Below are positions 1 to 9,405 of a stretch of 64,000 nucleotides of DNA, piece by piece. The notes under the pieces were generated by a model. That model was not told where the DNA came from, did not search any database, and was given only the letters and a program-made list of their open reading frames with translations. The translations under genes were made by a program, and so were the position numbers. How positions within the stretch are numbered: the first letter of the stretch is position 1; each line of letters opens with the position of its first letter. This DNA is from Pseudomonas sp. MUP55 (GTDB taxonomy: Bacteria; Pseudomonadota; Gammaproteobacteria; Pseudomonadales; Pseudomonadaceae): NCBI RefSeq assembly GCF_034043515.1, contig NZ_CP138214.1:4650001-4714000 (forward strand). The letters are read 5' to 3'.

Positions 1-155
1 ACGCCGCGATAAACGATCTGCAAGCGTTCGGCCAGTTCACCCGCGCCGGTGCGGATGCAGCCCGAGGCGACGTAGACGCAGCCACGCGGGGTCTGTTGCA
101 CCACGCCAAAACCGGTGATGCGCGAACCGGGGTCGATACCTAGGATTAAAGTCAT
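1..155 (-). CDS. ruvC: Holliday junction resolvase RuvC (N-terminal part, runs off window)
   Basis: Only the first 51 codons are present. The start is the ATG complementary to 153-155, and the gene continues past base 1. The translation opens [20 protein letters not shown], the strongly conserved RuvC amino terminus, with the first catalytic aspartate at residue 7. RuvC is the endonuclease that cuts Holliday junctions with RuvAB during recombinational repair. It follows yebC on the same strand, the usual yebC-ruvC order in gammaproteobacteria, but here a REP doublet lies between the two genes. Confidence 0.93.
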   Translation of the reverse strand, partial: MTLILGIDPGSRITGFGVVQQTPRGCVYVASGCIRTGAGELAERLQIVYRG

Positions 156-203
156 AACGCCTGCGGGTTGGGTAAACACATTTCTGATACACCGAAGTTC
201 ACA

Positions 204-292
204 TGTGGGAGGGGGCTTGCCCCCGATGGTGGTGGTTCAGTCTATTTATAAGTAACTGACACACCAGCATCGGGGGCAAGCCCCCTCCCACA
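204..292. repeat. REP doublet (REPIN), 89 bp
   Basis: Two inverted copies of a REP (core GTGGGAGGGGGCTTGC) flank a partly palindromic spacer, so the whole element can fold into one long hairpin. It lies between the yebC stop and the ruvC start within a same-strand gene pair. The REP tails point outward, and the length of 89 bp equals that of six other doublets in the window. Confidence 0.9.
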
Positions 293-310
293 TTTTGACC
301 TCATCGCTTT

Positions 311-1057
311 TTAGACTAGCTGCTCGGCCACGGATTCCGGGATGTCGGCATTCGAATAAACGTTCTGCACGTCATCCAGGTCTTCGAGCATGTCCAGCAA
401 TTTCAACACTTTCTGCGCACCGTCCAGGTCCAGTTCGGCGCTGGTGGTCGGCAGCATCACGATTTCCGCGTCCGTGCCTTTGAAACCAGCAGCTTCAAGG
501 GCGTTACGCACCGCGTAGAAGCTGGCGAACGAGGTGAATACGTCGATGGAGCCGTCTTCGTTGGTGACCACGTCGTCGGCGTCCGCCTCCATCGCGGCTT
601 CCATCAGCGCGTCTTCGTCCGTGCCAGGTGCAAAGCTGATCTGCCCCTTGCGCTCGAACAGGTAGGCCACCGAACCGTCGGTGCCCAGGTTGCCACCGCA
701 CTTGCTGAACGCATGTCGAACCGCCGCTGCGGTACGGTTGCGGTTGTCGGTCATGCATTCGACCATCACCGCCACGCCGCCCGGGCCGTAACCTTCATAG
801 GTCAATTCGACCATGTCGTCGGTGTCGGCGGCGCCGGCACCACGGGCCACGGCACGGTCGATAATGTCGCGGCTCATGTTGGCGCCGAGCGCCTTGTCCA
901 GCGCCAGGCGCAGACGCGGGTTGGAGCCCGGGTCGCCGCCACCCTGACGGGCGGCGACGGTCAGTTCGCGGATCCACTTGGTGAAAATCTTGCCTTTCTT
1001 GGCATCCTGACGCTCTTTGCGGTGCTTGATGTTCGCCCACTTGGAATGGCCAGCCAT
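311..1057 (-). CDS. yebC: YebC/PmpR family transcriptional regulator
   Basis: The 248-aa protein begins [19 protein letters not shown], the invariant YebC amino terminus, and has the family's usual length. An in-frame upstream extension to 1150 is rejected because the ATG at 1057 has a GGAG ribosome site and the conserved start. The family binds DNA or ribosomes; P. aeruginosa PmpR represses quorum sensing and quinolone signalling, and other members help translation of proline stretches. The gene lies between aspS and ruvC on the same strand. The precise role in this strain cannot be told from sequence. Confidence 0.94.
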   Translation of the reverse strand: MAGHSKWANIKHRKERQDAKKGKIFTKWIRELTVAARQGGGDPGSNPRLRLALDKALGANMSRDIIDRAVARGAGAADTDDMVELTYEGYGPGGVAVMVECMTDNRNRTAAAVRHAFSKCGGNLGTDGSVAYLFERKGQISFAPGTDEDALMEAAMEADADDVVTNEDGSIDVFTSFASFYAVRNALEAAGFKGTDAEIVMLPTTSAELDLDGAQKVLKLLDMLEDLDDVQNVYSNADIPESVAEQLV

Positions 1058-1140
1058 AACACAACTCCGAAATTCTCTAGAAACCTTTATCCATCCCGCT
1101 CCAGGCGGACGTCTCGTGTTAAGTGCAGCCCTTGTAACGC

Positions 1141-1166
1141 AAAGGCGCATCCGAAGATGCGCCTTT
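1141..1166 (-). terminator. Hairpin after aspS, UUCG-type loop
   Basis: Read on the minus strand, ten-base arms (AAAGGCGCAT / ATGCGCCTTT) enclose a CTTCGG tetraloop. The T-run is only three bases, so this is either a modest intrinsic terminator after aspS or an RNA-stabilising hairpin between aspS and yebC. Confidence 0.55.
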
Positions 1167-1205
1167 AAGACTGCGTAAACCTCAGTGCGCTTTCACGCAG
1201 CAGCC

Positions 1206-2981
1206 TTACTCAGCCTTCGGCGTCTCGCGCAGGCGGATGTGCAGTTCGCGCAATGCCTTGGCGTCCACCACACCCGGTGCCTGGGTCATGACGTCCGCAG
1301 CACTCTGGGTTTTCGGGAACGCGATCACTTCACGGATCGACTGGGCGCCGGTCATCAGCATCACCAGACGGTCCAGGCCGAAGGCCAAGCCACCGTGCGG
1401 TGGCGCACCGTACTTGAGGGCGTCGAGCAGGAAGCCGAACTTCTCTTCCTGTTCCGCTTCGTTGATGCCCAGCAGACGGAACACCGCTTGCTGCATCTCC
1501 TTGCGGTGGATACGGATCGAACCGCCACCCAGCTCGGTGCCGTTGAGCACCATGTCATAGGCACGGGACAGCGCGCCGGCCGGGTTGGCTTCCAGCTCCT
1601 GCGGCGAGCACTTCGGCGCGGTGAAGGGGTGGTGCAAGGCGCTGAAGCTGCCGTCGTCGTTCTCTTCGAACATCGGGAAGTCGACTACCCACATCGGTGC
1701 CCATTCGCAGGTCAGCAGGTTCAGGTCGTGACCCAGCTTGATGCGCAGCGCGCCCAGGGCTTCGCTGACGATCTTGGCCTTGTCGGCACCGAAGAACACG
1801 ATATCGCCATCGACCGCACCGACGCGATCGAGGATCACGTTCAGGTTGGCTTCCGGGATGTTTTTCACGATCGGCGATTGCAGACCGTCAACACCGTTGG
1901 CGCGCTCGTTGACCTTGATGTACGCCAGGCCCTTGGCGCCGTAGATGCCGACGAACTTGGTGTAATCGTCGATCTGTTTGCGCGGCATGCTCGCGCCGCC
2001 AGGCACGCGCAGGGCGGCGATGCGGCATTTCGGGTCGTTGGCCGGGCCGCTGAACACCTTGAAGTCGACGTCCTTGAGCTGGTCGGCCACGTCCACCAGT
2101 TCCAGCGGGTTACGCAGGTCTGGCTTGTCGGAACCGTAACGGCGCATGGCCTCTTCGAAGGTCATGTGCGGGAATTCGCCGAACTCCAGGTCCAGCACTT
2201 CCTTGAACAGGTTGCGGATCATTTGTTCGGTGAGGCCCATGATCTCTTTTTCATCGAGGAAGCTGGTCTCGATGTCGATCTGGGTGAATTCAGGCTGGCG
2301 ATCGGCGCGCAGGTCTTCGTCGCGGAAGCACTTGGCGATCTGGTAGTAACGGTCGAAGCCGGCCACCATCAGCAGCTGCTTGAACAATTGCGGCGATTGC
2401 GGCAACGCGAAGAACGAACCGGCGTGGGTGCGGCTCGGCACCAGGTAGTCACGCGCGCCTTCAGGCGTTGCACGGGTGAGAATCGGCGTTTCGACGTCGA
2501 GGAAACCGTTCTCGTCGAGGAAACGGCGGATGCTGGTGGTCATGCGCGAACGCAGACGCAGCTTCTCGGCCATTTCCGGGCGACGCAGGTCCAGGAAGCG
2601 ATAACGCAGGCGGGTTTCCTCGCCAACGTCGGAATATTCGTTCAGTGGGAACGGCGGGGTTTCCGACTCGTTCAGCACTTCCAGCTCATAGCCCAGCACT
2701 TCGATGCCGCCGGACGCCATGTTCTTGTTCACGGCACCGGCCGGACGCAGGCGCACCTTGCCGGTGATTTTCACGACGTATTCGCTGCGCACGCGGTCGG
2801 CGGCGGCGAAGCTTTCGGCGCGGTCCGGATCGAACACCACCTGGGCCAGACCATCACGATCACGGATATCGAGGAAGATCACCCCGCCGTGGTCGCGGCG
2901 ACGGTGAACCCATCCGCAAAGGGTGATTTCCTGACCTTCCAGGGTCTCGTTCAGTTGGCCGCAATAGTGGCTGCGCATCAT
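1206..2981 (-). CDS. aspS: Aspartate-tRNA ligase (probably non-discriminating)
   Basis: This is a 591-aa bacterial-type class II synthetase. It has an N-terminal OB anticodon-binding domain (about residues 1-110), class II motif 2 around [14 protein letters not shown], a central GAD insertion (about 290-410), and motif 3 at [15 protein letters not shown] near the C terminus. It charges tRNA-Asp with aspartate in the cytoplasm. P. aeruginosa AspRS is known to be non-discriminating and also mischarges tRNA-Asn for GatCAB amidation, so the same is likely here. The start has two consecutive Met codons; the first is used here. The fmdB gene lies 108 bp upstream on the same strand. Confidence 0.97.
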   Translation of the reverse strand: MMRSHYCGQLNETLEGQEITLCGWVHRRRDHGGVIFLDIRDRDGLAQVVFDPDRAESFAAADRVRSEYVVKITGKVRLRPAGAVNKNMASGGIEVLGYELEVLNESETPPFPLNEYSDVGEETRLRYRFLDLRRPEMAEKLRLRSRMTTSIRRFLDENGFLDVETPILTRATPEGARDYLVPSRTHAGSFFALPQSPQLFKQLLMVAGFDRYYQIAKCFRDEDLRADRQPEFTQIDIETSFLDEKEIMGLTEQMIRNLFKEVLDLEFGEFPHMTFEEAMRRYGSDKPDLRNPLELVDVADQLKDVDFKVFSGPANDPKCRIAALRVPGGASMPRKQIDDYTKFVGIYGAKGLAYIKVNERANGVDGLQSPIVKNIPEANLNVILDRVGAVDGDIVFFGADKAKIVSEALGALRIKLGHDLNLLTCEWAPMWVVDFPMFEENDDGSFSALHHPFTAPKCSPQELEANPAGALSRAYDMVLNGTELGGGSIRIHRKEMQQAVFRLLGINEAEQEEKFGFLLDALKYGAPPHGGLAFGLDRLVMLMTGAQSIREVIAFPKTQSAADVMTQAPGVVDAKALRELHIRLRETPKAE

Positions 2982-3089
2982 GGTAGTGGTTTCACTTCTC
3001 GTAATTCGAAATTCGGTGGCAGGCCTGCCTCGTCACCGTACATTAAAGCAGGGGACGGATAATGCAGGAGCCTGCGCGTAGAGTTCAAC

Positions 3090-3311
3090 TCAGTCTGCTT
3101 TGTCGCCGCCCGCCAGGTTCTTCTTGGCGCCGGTCTTGAAATCGGTCTCGTACCAGCCGCTGCCGCTCAGGCGAAAGCCCGGCATGGACAACATCTTCTT
3201 CAACTCAGGCGCCTGGCAGGCTGGGCAATCGACCAACGGCGCGGCGCTGATCTTCTGAATGGCTTCCAACTGATGACCACAGGAAGCACATTGATAGTCG
3301 TACATGGGCAT
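3090..3311 (-). CDS. FmdB family zinc-ribbon protein
   Basis: This 73-aa protein has a YDYQCASCGH start and two CxxC pairs (CASC and CPAC), the FmdB/CxxC_CxxC_SSSS zinc-ribbon signature. The tail is basic and polar. The family is often called a putative regulatory protein, but no molecular role is firmly established. It sits just upstream of aspS on the same strand and is probably cotranscribed. Translation could begin at 3311 or at the second ATG at 3305, a two-residue difference. Confidence 0.88.
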   Translation of the reverse strand: MPMYDYQCASCGHQLEAIQKISAAPLVDCPACQAPELKKMLSMPGFRLSGSGWYETDFKTGAKKNLAGGDKAD

Positions 3312-3483
3312 GGAGATGTCTCGGCGATCAGATCGTTACTGCGCCACGCCCTGCCGTTGTGCATAAAGCCCCGGCATGCGCAGCAAAGCGCGGGATTATA
3401 TCTGGTAAATCGAGGCAGCGCAGCCGGCTTTCTGCCCGGAACCCAGCCCGCCGGCAGGAAGGGCTGGGCCCTGGAACATCGAA

Positions 3484-3822
3484 TCACATCGGCCCGTTGG
3501 CGCCAGGACGGTCTTTCAACACATGAACGACGCACACCACCCGCACCAGACCGCTGAAGTTCTTCACACCGCCATAACGCAAATGCACTTCCCGATCGAC
3601 ATAGGACAACAGCGCACTGACCGAGCAGGTGTTGAGGGTGGCTATCTCCGTAAGGATATTCCAATAGACCTGCTCAAGCCTCAGGCAGGTGGAAAACCCG
3701 TTGAGCCGCACCGACCGCGACAAGGGTCTGGCGAGCCCCATGTCGAACCCCTTAGCGAAAGGGTCGACCTTTATCTTGTGAAAACCGCAGGTTTCCACGC
3801 TCTTACCCAATCCACACGACAT
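3484..3822 (-). CDS. Ribbon-helix-helix domain protein (RHH_4-like)
   Basis: The protein has 112 aa. The segment from about residue 34, SRSVRLNGFSTCLRLEQVYW, followed by a predicted helix-turn-helix stretch (NILTEIATLNTCSVSALLSYV), resembles the RHH_4 family of small MetJ/Arc-type proteins common in proteobacteria. A role in DNA binding is inferred. A GGAG motif lies ten bases before the ATG. It is on the same strand as fmdB and aspS, 172 bp upstream of fmdB. The first 30 residues fit the family less well, and a start at the internal Met-28 cannot be excluded. Confidence 0.75.
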   Translation of the reverse strand: MSCGLGKSVETCGFHKIKVDPFAKGFDMGLARPLSRSVRLNGFSTCLRLEQVYWNILTEIATLNTCSVSALLSYVDREVHLRYGGVKNFSGLVRVVCVVHVLKDRPGANGPM

Positions 3823-4005
3823 ACACCTGACACTCCCTTGCCAAACCGCTGTCCACGGGTTTCTCCCATTGGACGATCAGCCTATAAAACAGCAGGAAGC
3901 GAGAAGCAGCCAGAAGACGCGGGAACCGGTTGTCGTAGGACAACGCCAGCAAGTAAGGGGAAATCCGTGAGCGGCGCCAGGGAGGCGCCGCCAGGGGTTG
4001 GACCG

Positions 4006-4479
4006 TTACTGGTTCTCGAGCAGCGAGCGCAGCATCCACGCGGTTTTCTCGTGCACCTGCATGCGCTGGGTCAGCAGGTCGGCCGTTGGCTCATCGCTGA
4101 CCTTGTCGAGCAAGGGGAAAATGCCGCGCGCCGTGCGAGTGACAGCCTCCTGGCCAGCCACCAATTGCTTGATCATCTCTTCGGCGCTCGGCACACCCTC
4201 TTCTTCCTTGATCGAAGACAGACGGGCGTAGATCGAGTAGGCACCCGGCGCCGGGAAGCCCAGGGCACGGATACGCTCGGCAATGGAGTCCACGGCCAGC
4301 GCCAGTTCGTTGTACTGCTCTTCGAACATCAAGTGCAGCGTGCGGAACATGGGGCCCGTGACGTTCCAATGGAAATTGTGGGTCTTGAGGTACAGCACGT
4401 AGGTATCGGACAGCAGCCGTGAAAGTCCGTCGACGATGGATTTACGATCTTCTTCACTGATACCAATATCGATTGCCAT
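4006..4479 (-). CDS. dps: Dps/ferritin-like DNA-protection protein
   Basis: This 157-aa four-helix protein carries the Dps ferroxidase set: His37 in HNFHWNV, His49, Glu53, then Asp64 and Glu68 in DSIAER. Dps dodecamers oxidise and store iron and protect DNA in starvation and peroxide stress. The start is the ATG at 4479, after a strong AAGGGGA ribosome site; an upstream in-frame ATG at 4509 lacks one. P. aeruginosa has a similar gene close to aspS. Its N terminus is short and acidic, with no lysine-rich DNA-binding tail, so DNA binding may be weak. Confidence 0.92.
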   Translation of the reverse strand: MAIDIGISEEDRKSIVDGLSRLLSDTYVLYLKTHNFHWNVTGPMFRTLHLMFEEQYNELALAVDSIAERIRALGFPAPGAYSIYARLSSIKEEEGVPSAEEMIKQLVAGQEAVTRTARGIFPLLDKVSDEPTADLLTQRMQVHEKTAWMLRSLLENQ

Positions 4480-4907
4480 GTTTTTCCCCTTCAATTGATG
4501 AGCATTCATTGATCAGGTGCAGGGTCACTCTAGCAAGAGTGGTGGCCGCGTGCAGCCCGGCACACCCAGGCGATGTGCGACAAATCGCCCCGCACCGCTG
4601 GCGAGGCCGCGACCGGAGAGTCTTTTGCCTTGTAGGAAAAACCTTCAAAAGACCGCTCAAGTTACCTGCACCTGTCTAGGACAAGCCTTCGACGCAAAAA
4701 TGCCACCGCGATTGCAACACCCCGAAATGCTTGATTTGAGTAGGCACAGCCTTTGCTGTTAAATAGGCGGCGTGTGGCTGCCGTTCATCTCTGCGGCACG
4801 CCACATAGGCTGATATCCGCGCACGTGCTCAACGCCTCCCATTGTTCAGAAGCGAACCGTGCCAGTCAGCTCTTCCTTGTGATCCGTCTTAACGTGAGTT
4901 AATCAAA
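4480..4907. other. Divergent intergenic region, dps / cold-shock membrane gene
   Basis: This 428-bp stretch separates two divergent genes. Apart from the promoter-like element at 4736-4764, I see no convincing gene. Short frames here lack ribosome sites and conserved content. Confidence 0.6.
4736..4764 (+). promoter_or_regulatory. Candidate sigma-70 promoter with long leader
   Basis: TTGAGT and TTAAAT are separated by exactly 17 bp, each matching the consensus at four of six bases. It would give an untranslated leader of roughly 135 nt before the ATG at 4908, similar in size to classical cspA leaders. This is a prediction from sequence only. Confidence 0.4.
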
Positions 4908-5510
4908 ATGTTGAAAATCGTCCACCTGCTAACGGGCGTTGCAGCTTTGCTGCTGTCCTTTATCCCGAGCCTGCAGCCTGAAAGCCTGCCCTACCTGCAA
5001 CAACACGACGCTCTATACCTGGCCTTGTTCGGCCTTCTCAACCTGACACTGGCACCGGTAATTCCTTACTGGAACAAAGGCACGCGTCATCAACTGCAAA
5101 ACCTGGTCAGCGCGCTGCTGGTACTGACCGTTGTCGTTCAAACCCTTACCCTGCTGGCACCCATGCCTGAAGTGGGCGGCCACCCGGCCATCCTGCTCAG
5201 CCTGGTGATTGCTGTGGTCGCCATCGTTCTTCACCTGGCCATCAGCTTCTACCGTTCGTCCCCAGCGGCCGCGTCGCAAAACTACGACATGACCAACCGG
5301 GATACCGGGACCGTCAAGTGGTTCAACACGTCCAAGGGCTTCGGCTTTATTTCCCGCGACTCGGGCGACGATATTTTCGTCCACTTCCGAGCCATTCGTG
5401 GTGAAGGCCACCGCGTGCTGGTCGAAGGCCAGCGTGTGGAGTTCTCGGTGATGAACCGCGACAAAGGTCTGCAAGCTGAAGATGTGATCGCAGCCCTGCC
5501 GCGTCGCTGA
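4908..5510 (+). CDS. Membrane-anchored cold-shock domain protein
   Basis: The 200-aa protein joins two parts. Residues 1-115 form four hydrophobic segments (about 3-21, 36-54, 64-84, 93-114). Residues 132-198 are a complete cold-shock domain with RNP1 (KGFGFI) and RNP2 (DIFVHF). CSD proteins bind single-stranded RNA or DNA and melt structure. With four membrane spans and both ends inside, the CSD would face the cytoplasm. P. aeruginosa has a probable cold-shock gene in the same place near dps. The function of tethering a CSD to the inner membrane is not known to me. A strong intrinsic terminator follows the stop. Confidence 0.88.
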   Translation: MLKIVHLLTGVAALLLSFIPSLQPESLPYLQQHDALYLALFGLLNLTLAPVIPYWNKGTRHQLQNLVSALLVLTVVVQTLTLLAPMPEVGGHPAILLSLVIAVVAIVLHLAISFYRSSPAAASQNYDMTNRDTGTVKWFNTSKGFGFISRDSGDDIFVHFRAIRGEGHRVLVEGQRVEFSVMNRDKGLQAEDVIAALPRR

Positions 5511-5523
5511 TTGCACCTGCTGT

Positions 5524-5566
5524 AAAAAAAACCGCGATCCGGCGTTGGCCGGATCGCGGTTTTTTA
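5524..5566. terminator. Bidirectional intrinsic terminator
   Basis: Perfect arms AACCGCGATCCGGC and GCCGGATCGCGGTT surround a four-base loop, preceded by an A-run and followed by six Ts. It sits between the converging ends of the cold-shock gene and slyX and can serve both. Confidence 0.93.
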
Positions 5567-5578
5567 TTGCGCGCTCAA

Positions 5579-5785
5579 TCAATAGTGAGGCGGCGGCGCT
5601 TCTTCTTCCGAAGTTTCGAACTGGCCGCCCATCTCTTCCTGGCGCTTGAGCAAGGCGATCATCTGCAATTGCAGACGCTCCACCGCTTGCTGCTGGGCGA
5701 TCAGAATGTCATTGAGGGTTTCGATGGTGTCGTCCTGGAAGGCCAGGCGGCTTTCCAGATCGGTGACGCGATCTTGCAGGTCCAT
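5579..5785 (-). CDS. slyX: SlyX family protein
   Basis: This 68-aa coiled-coil protein begins [20 protein letters not shown] and ends with the typical acidic tail and PPPHY, the hallmarks of SlyX. The function is unknown beyond its discovery next to slyD in E. coli. Its ATG lies three bases after the stop of the upstream HIT gene, with an AGGA ribosome site inside that gene, so translational coupling is likely. Confidence 0.93.
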   Translation of the reverse strand: MDLQDRVTDLESRLAFQDDTIETLNDILIAQQQAVERLQLQMIALLKRQEEMGGQFETSEEEAPPPHY

Positions 5786-5788
5786 GAT

Positions 5789-6214
5789 TCAGTCCTGGGT
5801 AAAAATGAAGTCGGCAGGCAGTAACTCACGCAAGCGGCTGCGGATCGCCGCCACCTGCTCCGTGCTGTAAGGACGCGCCGGATGCTTGCCCCATACCGGC
5901 GCCGGCCAGGCGGCGTCATCACGCTTGCGCACGATGACATGCACATGCAACTGACTGACGACATTGCCCAGCGCGCCGATGTTCATCTTGTCGGCCGCCA
6001 GCCCTTCGTTCAGCAACTGGGCGAGGGAGGTGGTTTCCTGCCACAACGTATGTTGCGCAGCGACATCGAGTTGAAATACTTCGCTGATACCGTTGATACG
6101 CGGTACCAGGATGAACCACGGGTAATTCGAGTCGTTGGACAGCAGCAGGCGACAGAGCGGGAAGTCCCCAATGGCCAATGTGTCTTGTTGCAGGCGTTGA
6201 TCTAAAGCGAACAC
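5789..6214 (-). CDS. HIT domain protein
   Basis: This 141-aa histidine-triad protein belongs to the nucleotide hydrolase/transferase superfamily. The triad reads QLHVHVI, so the first histidine of the HxHxHxx consensus is glutamine while the central catalytic pair is kept. That form occurs in a known bacterial subgroup. N-terminal elements (FPLCRLLL, YPWFILVPR) match that subgroup. The substrate is unknown. It is coupled to slyX downstream, an order also recalled for P. aeruginosa near oprD. Confidence 0.9.
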   Translation of the reverse strand: MFALDQRLQQDTLAIGDFPLCRLLLSNDSNYPWFILVPRINGISEVFQLDVAAQHTLWQETTSLAQLLNEGLAADKMNIGALGNVVSQLHVHVIVRKRDDAAWPAPVWGKHPARPYSTEQVAAIRSRLRELLPADFIFTQD

Positions 6215-6955
6215 GTGGGCACTCCGTTGGGTGGGTCGATTTCAGGTGCCCAGCATAACGCCGAATCCCCAAGGCTTCACGGTGAATGCGGGGTTGGCTT
6301 GAGACGAACGTGTTGCACAGACGCACCCTTTCGAGGCAGCTGCACGGTTGAACCACGCTAACTCGGGGGTCTGAGGAATGCACCAAAATGACCCACCCGT
6401 GCTTCAAAGGAAGCCGCCGACTACTCACCGGGAGGGTCAATCGGTAACGTTTTGCTCAGGCGCTGGTTTTACAGGCCACCGAACAGAGGTAACACCCGCG
6501 CGTCACGCCGTAACCAAACGGCCTGATAAGCCCGTGCTTATGCGGTTTTTACACTGCCGTAACGTTTTTCACGAAAAAATGACATTCGGTTGGCCCTTTG
6601 TGCACGCTTGTTGCATTCACCTCGCTATCGTCGGCAACAGCACCTGGTGGACGCAGGGGTTTTGCGATAAGAAACAGTAGCGTTTCAATGTGTACCAGGG
6701 ATGACTTCAAACTTTAGAGCAAGTCTGAAAAGAACATTGAAGTTGTCAGCCCGGTTACCGTCGGGCTGTGATTTGCGACACGGAGCTCGCAATTTACGAC
6801 AGCCTCGTAAAGAAGCTGAAAGGATAGTTGGGTAAGTATCGTCAACAGCGCCGGTGTGAGATAACTTTGCGCCGACACAATAAAGAAAGAGCCGCCCAGA
6901 TAAAAATACAGGTGGGACGGCAGTACTCTTCCTAAAACCAAAGGAGCAAATCACG
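6215..6955. other. Long upstream region of the OprD-family porin
   Basis: This 741-bp region shows no convincing gene. A 100-aa frame at 6378-6680 has a composition unlike a protein and no ribosome site. A hairpin with 7-bp perfect arms (CAGCCCG / CGGGCTG, 6747-6768) lies about 190 bp before the porin start. The length suggests extensive regulation of the porin, as known for oprD, but I cannot name operators. Confidence 0.55.
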
Positions 6956-8236
6956 ATGCGCGTGATGAAGTGGAGCATGATCGCCCTGGCTGTTTCAGCA
7001 GGCACCTCGCAGTTCGCAATGGCGTCCGCCCAGGACGATTCCAAGGGTTTTGTCGAAGACAGCACGTTCAGCATCAATACTCGCGCTTTGTACTTCAGCC
7101 GCGATTTCCGTAACAACCCGTCGGGCCCGGGCACCAAGAGCCGTGCGGAAGAAACCGGCCTGGGCTTCAACGCCTTGTACGAATCGGGCTTCACCCAAGG
7201 CACCATTGGTGTCGGTGTTGACGTGATCGGCCTGATGGGCCTCAAGCTCGACAGCGGCAAGGGCCGTGCCGGCACCGGTCTGTTCCCTACCGGTTCCGAC
7301 GGTCGCTCGCAAGACGACTACTCCAAAGGCGGCGGCGCGGTTAAGTTCCGCATCTCCAACACCGTGCTGAAAATCGGTGACCAGTACACCACAGCGCCTG
7401 TGTTCGCCTCTGATGACAGCCGTCTGCTACCGGAGCTGCCACAAGGTATCTCGATCACCAGCAACGAGATCAAGGGCCTGAAGCTCGAAGGCGGTCACTT
7501 CACTTCCAGCGTCGCGCAGAACCAGACCTACCACGACAGCCTGGGCCTGACGAAGACTGACTTTGTCGGTGGCGTCTATGCCTTCACCCCTGAGTTCACC
7601 GGTAGCCTGTACTACGCGAAGACCGAAGATTACTTCCGCAAGTACTACAGCAACCTGAACTGGACCCACGCCCTGAGCGATGACCAGTCGTTCGCGCTGG
7701 ACTTCAACATCTATGACACCAAGAGCGACGGTGCCGGCCTGCAGCGCGCAGAGAAAGATGGCGTGACCAAGCTCGACAACCGCGCATTCAGCTTGCAGGG
7801 CGCGTACACCATCGGTGCTCACACCTTCACCCTGGCCGCACAGAAGGTCACCGGTGACGGCGACTACGGCTACGGCGTAGACGGCGGCGGCACAGTATTC
7901 CTGGCCAACTCCATCGCCCGTTCCGACTTCAACGCCGAAGGCGAGAAGTCCTACCAGGCGCGTTACGACATCAACATGGCGACCTTCGGCATTCCTGGCC
8001 TGAGCTTCATGACTCGTTACGTAACCGGTAGCGGCGCCAACACGGCCACCACCAGCAACGGCAAAGAGTGGGAACGCGACATCGAAGCCAAGTACGTCGT
8101 ACAGAGCGGCCCGGCTAAAAACCTCAGCCTGCGTCTGCGTCAAGCGACCTATCGTTCCGGCGATGGCGTTTACTACGGTTCGCCTTCGATCGACGAATTG
8201 CGTCTGATCGCGAACTACCCGCTGAACATCCTGTAA
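6956..8236 (+). CDS. OprD-family outer-membrane porin
   Basis: This 426-aa protein opens MRVMKWSMIALAVSAGTSQF with a cleavable signal peptide ending near ASA (about residue 25). It continues with OprD-family blocks such as LYESGFTQGT, KFRISNTVLKIGDQ, SARYD-like QARYDIN and the terminal LIANYPLNIL. The family forms 18-stranded monomeric channels for amino acids, peptides or carboxylates. The position beside slyX/HIT/dps/aspS matches where I recall P. aeruginosa oprD, although N-terminal residues look closer to OprQ-type paralogues, so the substrate is uncertain. An AAAGGAG ribosome site and a strong terminator flank the gene. Confidence 0.93.
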   Translation: MRVMKWSMIALAVSAGTSQFAMASAQDDSKGFVEDSTFSINTRALYFSRDFRNNPSGPGTKSRAEETGLGFNALYESGFTQGTIGVGVDVIGLMGLKLDSGKGRAGTGLFPTGSDGRSQDDYSKGGGAVKFRISNTVLKIGDQYTTAPVFASDDSRLLPELPQGISITSNEIKGLKLEGGHFTSSVAQNQTYHDSLGLTKTDFVGGVYAFTPEFTGSLYYAKTEDYFRKYYSNLNWTHALSDDQSFALDFNIYDTKSDGAGLQRAEKDGVTKLDNRAFSLQGAYTIGAHTFTLAAQKVTGDGDYGYGVDGGGTVFLANSIARSDFNAEGEKSYQARYDINMATFGIPGLSFMTRYVTGSGANTATTSNGKEWERDIEAKYVVQSGPAKNLSLRLRQATYRSGDGVYYGSPSIDELRLIANYPLNIL

Positions 8237-8281
8237 CGACGCAAGTCATTACAACGATGACCTAAGGTTTCGACCTTAAAT

Positions 8282-8321
8282 AAAAAGCCGCTCCCCTGTT
8301 TACAAGGGAGCGGCTTTTTTA
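8282..8321. terminator. Intrinsic terminator after the porin
   Basis: Arms AAAAGCCGCTCCC and GGGAGCGGCTTTT with a ten-base loop end in six Ts. The preceding A-run makes it usable in both directions; the mscS-like gene converges on it from the right. Confidence 0.93.
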
Positions 8322-8424
8322 TTGCAGTTATATTTCAAACAGCGAAATAACTAGCAAGCTAAGTAACTATATCCAACTCTTGCATTTAACCTGACCTTTC
8401 GGCCAACTTAAACGCAACACTGTT

Positions 8425-9270
8425 TCATGATTTGGCCGGGGCTTCCTGCATCACGCGAATAACGCGCTGCGGGAACGGAATATCAATTCCTGCCGCTTTC
8501 AAACGGTCGCGCGCCAGTTCATTGAGCATAAACACAACATCCCAGTAATCCGGGGTATTGGTCCAGCAGCGCAGGGAAACGGTGATGGAGCTATCGCCCA
8601 GGGTCGATACGACGGCAGCAGGCGCCGGGTCGGCCAGCACGCGTGGGTCTTTGGCCAGCTCCAGCAACACTTCGCGGGCTTTCTGCAGGTCAGCCTCGTA
8701 GTCCACGCCCACGTCAAACACGACCTTGCGGGTCGGCTGGCGGTTGGTGTTGGTGATGATGCCGTTGGACAGGATGCCGTTCGGCACGATCACGGTCTTG
8801 TTGTCGCCAGTACGCAGCACCGTGTGGAAGATCTGAATGCTGTCGACGGTACCCGAGGTGCCCTGGGCTTCGATCCAGTCACCGATACGGAACGGACGGA
8901 ACAACAGAATCAGCACGCCGCCGGCGAAGTTGGCCAGGCTGCCTTGCAAGGCCAGGCCGATCGCCAGGGTCGCAGCACCGATGGCGGCGACGAACGAGGT
9001 GGTGGCCACGCCGATCATCGAGGCCACGCTGACGATCAGCATGACTTTCAGCGCAATGTTCGCAAGGCTGGTGATGAAGTGCTGCAGCGCCAGGTCGGCA
9101 TTACGCACGGCCAGCAAGCGCCCCACCCGGTGAGTAAAGACGTTGATCAGCCACCAACCGATGGCCAGGGTGATAACGGCCAGCAGTACCCGGCTGCCGT
9201 ATTCCATGATCATCGGGATCCAGGACTGCGAGGTCTTGATCAAGTGATCCACTTCAGCGTTCAAATCCAT
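8425..9270 (-). CDS. mscS: Small-conductance mechanosensitive channel (MscS family)
   Basis: This 281-aa inner-membrane channel has the MscS length and plan. Three transmembrane helices are followed by the pore helix TM3 with alternating Gly/Ala (ATLAIGLALQGSLANFAGG), then FRPFRIGDWIEA, the conserved start of the beta domain, and the cytoplasmic cage. It opens under membrane tension to release solutes in hypo-osmotic shock. A GGAG site precedes the ATG. It neighbours yajQ, as I recall for PA4394/PA4395. Confidence 0.95.
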   Translation of the reverse strand: MDLNAEVDHLIKTSQSWIPMIMEYGSRVLLAVITLAIGWWLINVFTHRVGRLLAVRNADLALQHFITSLANIALKVMLIVSVASMIGVATTSFVAAIGAATLAIGLALQGSLANFAGGVLILLFRPFRIGDWIEAQGTSGTVDSIQIFHTVLRTGDNKTVIVPNGILSNGIITNTNRQPTRKVVFDVGVDYEADLQKAREVLLELAKDPRVLADPAPAAVVSTLGDSSITVSLRCWTNTPDYWDVVFMLNELARDRLKAAGIDIPFPQRVIRVMQEAPAKS

Positions 9271-9405
9271 CTATCTTCTCCTGTTTGCGGATATGCGGCT
9301 TCATTGACTGCCTGAAAACGCAAATGAGCCCCGTAGGGCTCAATTGTAGGCATTGTTGCTGCGGCGTGGGACGGCAAAAACCGCCACAGGTTCCGCAAGG
9401 TGCCA

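Noticed and set aside
1185..3062. 625-aa open frame opposite aspS
   Set aside because: It is the antisense shadow of a highly conserved gene, with His/Gln/Val-rich composition and no ribosome site; the same applies to the long frames opposite secA (16457-18736), fumarase, edd, gap and the heme receptor.
6590..6620. Sigma-54 promoter before the porin (TTGGCCCTTTGTGCAC)
   Set aside because: GG and GC elements are two bases too close for a -24/-12 promoter.
6378..6680. 100-aa frame upstream of the porin
   Set aside because: No ribosome site, irregular composition and no recognisable motif; treated as non-coding leader DNA.
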